Part shown: one piece after another, positions 5,433 to 11,024 of the stretch
How the letters are laid out: every line of letters begins with the position of its first letter
How positions within the stretch are numbered: the stretch's first letter is position 1
NCBI GenBank assembly: GCA_037446075.1
Contig: JBBIJH010000082.1
Coordinates: forward strand, 1 to 11,024
From: JBBIJH01 sp037446075
GTDB taxonomy: Bacteria; Bacteroidota; Ignavibacteria; UBA10030; JAHEZR01
Length of the DNA: 11,024 nucleotides
Reading direction: 5' to 3'
Position numbers and translations under genes: made by a program
Notes under the pieces: model-generated
The model's database searches: none
What the model saw: the letters and a program-made list of their open reading frames with translations, nothing else
Told to the model about the DNA's origin: nothing

Positions 5433-6352
5433 GGGAGGACTGACACAAGGAGCGCCATGCGGACAAGGACTCCGTTTCTTGTCTGACGGAAATAAGCAGC
5501 ACGAGGATCAGTGTCAACAGCTGGATCAATCTCGTGCAGACGGGGGAGAGGATGCATAATCAATGCATGTGGCCGAATCGATTGCAGAAGGGCCCCATCG
5601 ATGAAGTACGAAGCGGCGATCCTCTCGCTCAGCTCACCGTGCTGGCGAAGCACTTCTTGTTCAATCCGAGTGATGTAGACCACATCCACTTCTGGAAGGA
5701 CCTTTGTCAGGTCGCTCTCTAGCGTGTACCAGACGTTGCGTTCAGAAAGATAGTCGAGGATATCCTGCTTCATCTGCAAAGGAGGCGGCGCGACGAAGTA
5801 GAGCTTGACTCGCTCAAATTTTCCGAGGAGGTAGGCAAGAGAGCGAACTGTTCGGCCATCTGCCAGGTTTCCAACGAAACCGACCTTCACCCCCTCGATC
5901 GATTTCTGTTCTTTGTAAATCGTGTACAGATCGAGCAGAGCCTGGGTAGGGTGTTGGCCCCCTTTTCCATCTCCAGCATTGATGACCGGGACGGCAGAGA
6001 CCGCCGCTGCACGTTTGGCCCCGCCGACTTCGCTGTGACGCAGGACGATGACATCAGCGTAGTTATTGACAACGCGAATCGTATCTTCGAGCGTCTCGCC
6101 CATCATCACAGAAGAGAACTCATGTGCGCGCTCGGTAGAGATTATTTTTCCGCCTAGCCGAAGCATGGCACATTCGAAGGAGAAGCGCGTGCGAGTGGAG
6201 GGCTCGTAGAAGAGAGAAGCCATCACCCTGTTGCTGTAGTCCTGAGTCCCTCCTCGCGCAAGAATCCGTTCCATCTGGTCCGCAACCTCGAACAGCTCAA
6301 CAAGCATCGGGAGCGTGAACTGCTGGGATTCGATGATGTGGTGTAGTTTCAT
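5429..6352 (-). CDS. pyrB: Aspartate carbamoyltransferase catalytic-chain homologue with altered active site
   Basis: A 307-residue protein that aligns in register with E. coli PyrB numbering. Conserved residues include STRT at 52-55 (carbamoyl-phosphate site), Ser80, Arg105, HPTQ with His134, GRT with Arg167, TRI with Arg229 and HPLPR at 267-271. PyrB condenses carbamoyl phosphate with aspartate, the first committed step of pyrimidine synthesis. Two expected residues are missing: Lys84, which reaches into the neighbouring subunit's site, is Met (SSVMMGET), and Gln231 of the aspartate site is Glu. Activity may therefore be weak, or the acceptor different. There is no regulatory pyrI beside it. 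It follows carbamate kinase after 82 nt and overlaps the next small ORF by 4 nt. No clear Shine-Dalgarno precedes ATG 6352, but the MKLHHIIESQQF start fits the family. Confidence 0.88.
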   Translation of the reverse strand: MKLHHIIESQQFTLPMLVELFEVADQMERILARGGTQDYSNRVMASLFYEPSTRTRFSFECAMLRLGGKIISTERAHEFSSVMMGETLEDTIRVVNNYADVIVLRHSEVGGAKRAAAVSAVPVINAGDGKGGQHPTQALLDLYTIYKEQKSIEGVKVGFVGNLADGRTVRSLAYLLGKFERVKLYFVAPPPLQMKQDILDYLSERNVWYTLESDLTKVLPEVDVVYITRIEQEVLRQHGELSERIAASYFIDGALLQSIRPHALIMHPLPRLHEIDPAVDTDPRAAYFRQTRNGVLVRMALLVSVLP

Positions 6353-6434
6353 GGGAAGAATCTCAAATGTTCAATTCCAAATTGCAACACCTCAGTTCTT
6401 GTTCTCCGGGAATCCAGTTGTCGGATTCCGACTT

Positions 6435-7373
6435 TTATTTCACTATACGTGTTCCAGTTTTTCCTTCAAGCGCCGTGAGGAGATTCTCATTGCTTGTGAT
6501 GATGACATCTCGTCCTCCTGCCTCGAGAAACTGTATCGCTGCGTCTATCTTTGGCTTCATGCTCCCTTCGAGGAAATGGCCTTCTTGCATGTATCGCTTT
6601 GCCTCCTCCACGCTCATAGATGTGATCGCTTTCTCTCCAGGTCGCTTGTAGTTGACGTAGACGTAATCGACATCCGTGGAGATGAGGAAGTGCTCGACTC
6701 GCAACTCGACCGCCAGCAGTGCCGAAACCGAGTCCTTATCAATCACCGCTTCCACACCTATGAAGGTTCCGTTCTCGTCAGTAACGGGAATACCCCCGCC
6801 ACCTGCTGCAATCAGGATCATGCCAAGCTCGAGGCATTTGGCGATGACGTCAAGCTCCAGGATCCGAAGAGGACGAGGCGATGGCACGACGCGCCGGTAA
6901 CCACGCGCCGCGTCCTCGATCATGGTCCATCCGAGGTCCTCCTCCTTTCGGAGTGCGGCTTCTTTCGAGTAGAAAGGGCCGATCGGTTTCATAGGGTTGA
7001 GAAACGCCGGGTCCGTTCTCTCAACAACTACCTGAGTAAGAAGAGTCGCCACTGGAATTCTTAGCCCGCGTGAACTGAGAGCAGACTGGAGTGCATTCTG
7101 CAGGATGTAGCCAATCTCTCCCTGACTCATCGAAACACAGACGTCGAGAGAAAGCGGATAGGTCTGTGCGGAGGCGAGTTCAGATCGGAGCAGCTGCGAG
7201 CCGACCTGTGGCCCATTGCCATGAGTGAGGACGAAGCGAAAACCCCGCACGGCGATCTCGGCGATATTTGCAGCAAGGGAACGAGCATTGGCGAGCTGTT
7301 CTGGGATCGTGCCCTTCTGTCCCGCTCGAATCAGGGAATTCCCTCCGATCGCTATGAGGAGAGATTCCTTCAC
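6435..7373 (-). CDS. arcC: Carbamate kinase (GTG start)
   Basis: Carbamate kinase interconverts ATP plus carbamate and ADP plus carbamoyl phosphate. The family pattern is complete: IAIGGNSL at the N-terminus, LTHGNGPQVG, QGEIGYILQ, the WTMIEDAARGYRRVVPSPRP stretch, AAGGGGIPV, GVEAVIDKD, and SMKPKIDAA near the end. The open frame extends to ATG 7442, but that would overlap ornithine carbamoyltransferase by 68 nt and add 23 unrelated residues. GTG at 7373 lies one base after the TGA of the upstream gene, has GGAG about 7 nt ahead and gives 312 residues, the normal length, so I choose it. Direction in the cell is unclear: catabolic ATP production or supply of carbamoyl phosphate to the two flanking carbamoyltransferases. 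No arginine deiminase gene is present in the window. Stop TAA. Confidence 0.92.
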   Translation of the reverse strand: MKESLLIAIGGNSLIRAGQKGTIPEQLANARSLAANIAEIAVRGFRFVLTHGNGPQVGSQLLRSELASAQTYPLSLDVCVSMSQGEIGYILQNALQSALSSRGLRIPVATLLTQVVVERTDPAFLNPMKPIGPFYSKEAALRKEEDLGWTMIEDAARGYRRVVPSPRPLRILELDVIAKCLELGMILIAAGGGGIPVTDENGTFIGVEAVIDKDSVSALLAVELRVEHFLISTDVDYVYVNYKRPGEKAITSMSVEEAKRYMQEGHFLEGSMKPKIDAAIQFLEAGGRDVIITSNENLLTALEGKTGTRIVK

Positions 7374-7374
7374 A

Positions 7375-8295
7375 TCAATCTCCAGTGAGGAGGGTGTAGA
7401 GAATGGCCTTTTGTGTGTGGAGTCGATTCTCTGCTTGATCAAAAACGACGGATTGCGAGGAGTCGATTACCTCGTCCGTCACTTCTTCACCACGATGGGC
7501 AGGAAGGCAATGCATGAAGATGGCCGTTCCCTTTGCAAGCCCCATCACCTTCGAGTTTACCTGAAAATCCTTAAATGCTTTCCGCCTCTGTTCTGCTTCT
7601 GTTTCTTGCCCCATGCTGGCCCAGACATCGGTATAGATCACATCCGCATCCGACGCCGCTGAATGAATATCGTGCGTGATCTCAACTGTGCAGCCACTCT
7701 CCATGGCAGCCTCACTGGCCCATTCTACGACTCCAGCGTCGGGTTCATATCCAACCGGGGTTGCTGCAACGAAGTTCATGCCCAACTGAGCAGCCATGAG
7801 CATCAGAGAGTGACAGACGTTGTTGCCGTCTCCGATAAATGCAAGCTTTCTCCCCTTGGGCTCTCCGAATTTTTCTCCAATCGTGAGAAAATCCCCAACC
7901 GCCTGGCATGGGTGCTCGAAGTTCGTGAGCGCGTTGATTACGGGCTTATTCATAAACCTTGCCATCTCCGTGCACGTATTGTGGGCAAACGTTCGGAGGA
8001 CGACCGCGTCCACCCAACGTTCCAAATTCTTGGCGACGTCATAAATCGATTCGCGCTTCCCGAGACTGATATCCGTTTGCGTGAGATAGATCGAGTGTCC
8101 GCCAAGCTGTTGAATTCCAACATCGAACGTCACATGTGTCCTGAGGGATGGCTTCTCGAAAACCATGGCAATGGATTTTCCTAGAAGTGTATGCGAGAAT
8201 TTCCACGGCTCCTTTTTCATCTTGGCTGAAAGATCTAGCAAGCCGAGGAGGTCATCCTTAGCCCAGTCGGCGATGCTCAGGAAGTCGCGTTTCAT
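7375..8295 (-). CDS. argF: Ornithine carbamoyltransferase
   Basis: Transfers the carbamoyl group to ornithine, giving citrulline (or the phosphorolytic reverse in arginine fermentation). The 306-residue length is normal. Key sites are present: SLRT at 50-53 (the STRT variant found in many bacterial enzymes), LGKRES at 78-83 with its Lys, HPCQ at 128-131, GDGNNV at 155-160, the ornithine loop SMG at 227-229 and HCLP at 262-265. All catalytic positions look intact, unlike the aspartate carbamoyltransferase homologue downstream. TGA is followed after one base by the GTG of carbamate kinase, so the two are tightly coupled, a pairing typical of arginine catabolism (arcB-arcC). Sequence alone cannot separate a biosynthetic (argF) from a catabolic (arcB) role. 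AAGAAAG precedes ATG 8295 at short spacing; the P-loop gene ends 56 nt upstream. Confidence 0.93.
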   Translation of the reverse strand: MKRDFLSIADWAKDDLLGLLDLSAKMKKEPWKFSHTLLGKSIAMVFEKPSLRTHVTFDVGIQQLGGHSIYLTQTDISLGKRESIYDVAKNLERWVDAVVLRTFAHNTCTEMARFMNKPVINALTNFEHPCQAVGDFLTIGEKFGEPKGRKLAFIGDGNNVCHSLMLMAAQLGMNFVAATPVGYEPDAGVVEWASEAAMESGCTVEITHDIHSAASDADVIYTDVWASMGQETEAEQRRKAFKDFQVNSKVMGLAKGTAIFMHCLPAHRGEEVTDEVIDSSQSVVFDQAENRLHTQKAILYTLLTGD

Positions 8296-8351
8296 TTTCT
8301 TTCTTCGGGAATGTTACCTTGATTGATCATCCTTCTACGCTTGACCTTACG

Positions 8352-9701
8352 TCAGAGTGAGCTCACCTCATCTTGCCTATCATGTCTTCTGAGAAATTCC
8401 GTCAGGACATCTTCCAGATCTGGCTTGGAGATCTCTGCCAACTCGTACTTCACACGGACCGAAGGTTTATTTAACTTGATGACTCGTCGCAAGTCGATGG
8501 GTGTGCCGATGATGACGGCGTCACAATCCGTCCGGTTGATTGTGGTTTCAAGGTCCTTGATCTGTCGCTCACCATAGCCCATCGCAGGCAGCAGCATACC
8601 AATGTTGGGATACGTTCGAAACGTTTCTTGAATCGAATTCACCGCCCACGGCCGCGGGTCAACGAGTCCCACGGCGCCGTATTTGTGTGCGGCAATGACT
8701 CCGGCCCCGTACGACATCTCCCCGTGCGTTAGTGTCGGTCCGTCCTCCACAACGAGAACGCGCTTCCCTCGGATGATGCTCTCGTCTTCAACGGAGATTG
8801 GAGAGGCCGCCTCAATCACGGTCGCTCGCGGGTTGACCTCGCGGATGTTCCTCCTCACGATGTCGATGTTCTCTCGGGCGGCGGACTCCACTTTATTGAT
8901 GATCACGACATCCGCGAGGAGCAAGTTCGTTGCCCCTGGGTAATACGTAAGCTCGTGACCAGGGCGATGGGGGTCAGCCACTGTGATGGTCAGGTTTGGA
9001 CGGAGGAAGGGGAGATCGTTGTTCCCGCCGTCCCACACGATGACATCCGCCTCTTGCTCGGCTTGGCGAAGGATCGCTTCGTAGTCTACACCGGCGTAGA
9101 TGATTGTGCCGTTGACGATGTGCGGCTCGTACTCTTCCATCTCTTCGAGAGTGCATTCATACTTCACAAGGTCTTGGAGGGACGCATAGCGTTGCACGTT
9201 CTGCTTCACGAGATCCCCGTAGGGCATCGGATGGCGAATGGCGACGACGCGTCTCCCTTTCCTTCGAAGCAGCTCACAGACTCTCCGTGACGTCTGGCTT
9301 TTTCCCGAGCCTGTTCGAACGGCCACCACGGCAACAACAGGCACGCGGCTTCTCAGCATCGTCTCGCGTGTGCCGAGGAGTTTGAAGTCAGCCCCAGCAG
9401 AGATGATATGCGAAGCTTTCGTCATCACATAATTGAAGGAGATATCGGAATAGGAGAACACGACCTCGTCGACGTTGAGGTCTTTGATGAGGCGAGTTAG
9501 CTCAGACTCAGGGTAGATCGGAATGCCGTCGGGATACAGGTGACTCGCAAGCTCGGGTGGATACCTTCTTCCCTCGATGTTGGGAATCTGAGCAGCGGTG
9601 AATGCGACGACTTCGTACTGCTCGTTATTCCGGAACACGGTGTTGAAATTATGAAAATCCCGGCCTGCCGCTCCCATGATGATAACTCTTCTGCGTGCCA
9701 T
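8352..9701 (-). CDS. Cyclic 2,3-diphosphoglycerate synthetase-family P-loop protein
   Basis: A 449-residue two-part protein. Residues 4-110 form a Rossmann-like domain (RRRVIIMGAAGRDFHNFN). It is followed by a P-loop domain with VAVRTGSGKSQTSR (GSGKS at 131-135), a DGGNND segment near 224-229 and a GTPase-like NKVE at 269-272. The archaeal namesake makes cyclic 2,3-diphosphoglycerate, a thermoprotectant. Bacterial relatives carry the annotation by similarity, and I would not assume that reaction here. As first gene behind a promoter and followed by three carbamoyl-phosphate enzymes, it more likely belongs to that pathway, perhaps as an ATP- or GTP-dependent ligase, kinase or regulator (inference). 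A strong GGAAGGGAGAG sits just before ATG 9701, fixing the start. Stop TGA. Confidence 0.87.
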   Translation of the reverse strand: MARRRVIIMGAAGRDFHNFNTVFRNNEQYEVVAFTAAQIPNIEGRRYPPELASHLYPDGIPIYPESELTRLIKDLNVDEVVFSYSDISFNYVMTKASHIISAGADFKLLGTRETMLRSRVPVVAVVAVRTGSGKSQTSRRVCELLRRKGRRVVAIRHPMPYGDLVKQNVQRYASLQDLVKYECTLEEMEEYEPHIVNGTIIYAGVDYEAILRQAEQEADVIVWDGGNNDLPFLRPNLTITVADPHRPGHELTYYPGATNLLLADVVIINKVESAARENIDIVRRNIREVNPRATVIEAASPISVEDESIIRGKRVLVVEDGPTLTHGEMSYGAGVIAAHKYGAVGLVDPRPWAVNSIQETFRTYPNIGMLLPAMGYGERQIKDLETTINRTDCDAVIIGTPIDLRRVIKLNKPSVRVKYELAEISKPDLEDVLTEFLRRHDRQDEVSSL

Positions 9702-9728
9702 ATCTCTCCCTTCCTATGAGCCATCGAG

Positions 9729-9757
9729 ATTATACCAAAGACTGGCGTAAAACACAA
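9729..9757 (-). promoter_or_regulatory. Promoter of the carbamoyl-phosphate gene cluster
   Basis: On the minus strand, TTGTGT (9757-9752) is followed after exactly 17 nt by a perfect TATAAT (9734-9729). Transcription should start near 9722, giving a leader of about 20 nt that holds the Shine-Dalgarno sequence of the P-loop protein gene. No operator-like repeat is obvious around it. Confidence 0.6.
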
Positions 9758-9838
9758 CACTCAGCTTTACTAACCGAAAGGGGCCCACGGCCTCCATCCG
9801 CTTTTTTGACGGCCAAAAGGCAACACTCGTGCTTCCTT

Positions 9839-10720
9839 CTACCGAGTCAGCATCCGTCTTGCATAGTCTCGGACGGAGCTGAGTTGCACAGGCACTCTCT
9901 TGAGAGTGTCTTGCATGTCGACTGGATCTCCTTTCGTGTATGCGATCATCAAACCAGCGAAACTCTGTCGCAGGGGATCCGTTGCCGCTCCTCTCTGCGC
10001 CTCGAGCACTTCGACGGGAACATGCTGTATTGCAAAGGGCTTCATTCCCACTTCCTCAAAAACCTTTACTACCTCCAGCGGACTCAGGGCTTCGGGCCCG
10101 CCAAGATCGAAAGTCGTGTTCAACGCTGCGGGATTGTCCAGACACTGGAAAGCAAATTTTGCCACGTCCCTCAGTGAGATCCAGCTAATCTTACTCTCTC
10201 CATCCCCATAGATCTGGGCTTTTGCATTCGCGATGTCGAAGCCAACGATTGGACTCAGCCAGACTTCCATGTAATATGTAGGGCGGAGGATTGTGTACGT
10301 AAGTCCGGTCTTTTTCAGATGCTCTTCCACAGTCCTCTTCGCGGTGTGAAGGGGATGGTCAACCCTGAGGTTTCCAGAAAAAGACACATACAGGAAATGT
10401 TTGACACCCGCTGTCCTTGCAGCATCGATGAGGCGAAGCTGTCCCTCCAAATCTACTGTCTGGATTGAGTCACCTTGCTGCCGCGAAGTTGTGCTGCTGG
10501 CTGTCGAGATGACGGTCGTGACCTCTCGACATGCGGCATCCAGCGAGGCTCGATCTTTCAAATCTCCTTGAACGAGCGTGGCCCCCATGCTCTTGAGCGC
10601 ATCAATCTTTGCTCTACCAGCAGTGGATCTTACGAGGGTCCTCACAGGTTTGCCCGCGGTGGTGAGAAGCCGGCAGATTTCGCTCCCCAGATAGCCTGTT
10701 GCTCCGACGATGAGATTCAT
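9839..10720 (-). CDS. NmrA-like NAD(P)-binding protein (atypical short-chain dehydrogenase)
   Basis: A 293-residue protein with an N-terminal nucleotide-binding turn, VGATGYLG (GxxGxxG), followed by VRTLVRS and QGDLKDRASL, the usual start of NmrA/atypical SDR proteins. HFLYVSFSG, the YTILRPTYYMEVWL segment and WISLRDVAKFA match the family's later motifs. The classical catalytic YxxxK is not obvious, so it may be a redox sensor or NAD(P)-binding regulator, or a quinone- or isoflavone-type reductase. The frame is open to ATG 10771, but ATG 10720 has AGGAG about 8 nt ahead and starts directly with MNLIVGATG, so it is preferred. Stop TAG. It lies 73 nt behind the peptidase gene and could be cotranscribed with it; the promoter for the next cluster lies downstream of its stop. 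Confidence 0.88.
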   Translation of the reverse strand: MNLIVGATGYLGSEICRLLTTAGKPVRTLVRSTAGRAKIDALKSMGATLVQGDLKDRASLDAACREVTTVISTASSTTSRQQGDSIQTVDLEGQLRLIDAARTAGVKHFLYVSFSGNLRVDHPLHTAKRTVEEHLKKTGLTYTILRPTYYMEVWLSPIVGFDIANAKAQIYGDGESKISWISLRDVAKFAFQCLDNPAALNTTFDLGGPEALSPLEVVKVFEEVGMKPFAIQHVPVEVLEAQRGAATDPLRQSFAGLMIAYTKGDPVDMQDTLKRVPVQLSSVRDYARRMLTR

Positions 10721-10793
10721 CGGACTTTCTCCTTTCTGGCGTGGAACCCACCTAGAAGGTGGACTCCACATACTGGGTGATAGGTTACTGCTT

Positions 10794-11024
10794 TCAATCG
10801 ACCAACCGATTGTATTTCTTCATAACCTCTTTCAGTCGGTCATGTGGCAGAGCAAAGACTTTGTTACCATTTGCGCCGGCCATGTCTTCAGCGGCGACCA
10901 GCGCATTCACAATGGCTTCCTCCGTAGCTTCCACTGTAGCTCTGAAGATGGGGTTGATCATCTCGTTTGGAAGCATCGTGAGGTGAGCGACTTCTGACAT
11001 CTTCGAGACTTCCGGATTTGCGGT
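10794..11024 (-). CDS. P1-family peptidase (DmpA-type), C-terminal end only
   Basis: The frame enters from the right edge and ends at TAA, leaving 77 residues: TANPEVSKM, then NEMINPIFRATVEATEEAIV, NALVAAEDMAGANG and FALPHDRLKEVMKKY. The STAN-like start, the NPxFxAxxEATEEAxxNAL run and the ALPxDRL end are characteristic of the beta-chain C-terminus of DmpA/BapA-type L-aminopeptidase/D-esterases. These are Ntn-type enzymes that cleave themselves before a Ser or Thr nucleophile to become active; the nucleophile lies outside the window, so activity cannot be judged. An internal ATG at 11000 is not the start, because family homology continues upstream of it to the window edge. NmrA-like gene downstream, same strand. 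Confidence 0.85.
   Translation of the reverse strand, partial: TANPEVSKMSEVAHLTMLPNEMINPIFRATVEATEEAIVNALVAAEDMAGANGNKVFALPHDRLKEVMKKYNRLVD

Noticed and set aside
6420..6440. Plus-strand intrinsic terminator (GTCGG/CCGAC followed by TTTTATTT)
   Set aside because: No plus-strand gene precedes it, and in the operon direction the T-tract is on the wrong side.
6315..7064. Long plus-strand open frame of 249 codons
   Set aside because: It lies antisense to carbamate kinase and the start of the aspartate carbamoyltransferase homologue, whose family motifs are complete; the antisense translation shows no recognisable domain.
7374..7442. Upstream ATG of carbamate kinase at 7442 as the true start
   Set aside because: It would add 23 residues unlike any carbamate kinase and overlap the carbamoyltransferase; GTG 7373 has a Shine-Dalgarno and gives the normal length.

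Overview
The window is bacterial chromosomal DNA of middling GC content. Genes are closely packed, most lie on the minus strand, and Shine-Dalgarno sites are readable. I cannot name the organism: no rRNA or tRNA gene is visible and none of the protein families is specific to one phylum. TAA, TGA and TAG all appear to serve as ordinary stops. No insertion sequence, CRISPR array or tRNA gene was seen, and no stretch above 300 bases lacks a gene.

Left part (1-1367): the N-terminal 275 residues of a covalent-FAD (berberine-bridge type) oxidoreductase run off the left edge, followed by a four-helix membrane protein of unknown function. Both are on the minus strand.

Accessory part (about 1430-4135): a minus-strand DUF3800 gene is broken by one in-frame TAG inside its DESG motif. 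Converging on its 3' end is a short non-coding unit with a good sigma-70-like promoter, an inverted repeat just upstream of it, about 75 nt of strongly foldable RNA and an intrinsic terminator. Next is a RidA-family gene that also carries an in-frame TAG, exactly where the conserved glutamate Glu120 (E. coli numbering) belongs. Then comes the only plus-strand gene pair, a 103-residue protein of unknown function overlapping a minimal nucleotidyltransferase, an arrangement resembling a toxin-antitoxin or defence pair. A small conserved-looking protein of 86 residues closes this part.

Carbamoyl-phosphate cluster (4203-9757): a clear promoter (TTGTGT, 17 nt, TATAAT) reads leftward into a P-loop protein of the cyclic 2,3-diphosphoglycerate synthetase family, ornithine carbamoyltransferase, carbamate kinase (GTG start directly after the preceding stop), an aspartate carbamoyltransferase homologue, an unlisted 42-residue ORF overlapping it by ATGA, and a DUF4037 nucleotidyltransferase-like protein. 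Carbamate kinase makes or consumes carbamoyl phosphate and two carbamoyltransferases use it, so these genes probably act on one metabolite pool. The aspartate carbamoyltransferase homologue has methionine in place of catalytic Lys84 and glutamate in place of Gln231, so its true reaction is open.

Right part (9839-11024): an NmrA-like NAD(P)-binding protein and the C-terminal end of a P1-family (DmpA-type) peptidase, both minus strand.

Most worth following: the DUF3800/structured-RNA locus, the two neighbouring amber codons, and the carbamoyl-phosphate cluster with its altered carbamoyltransferase.
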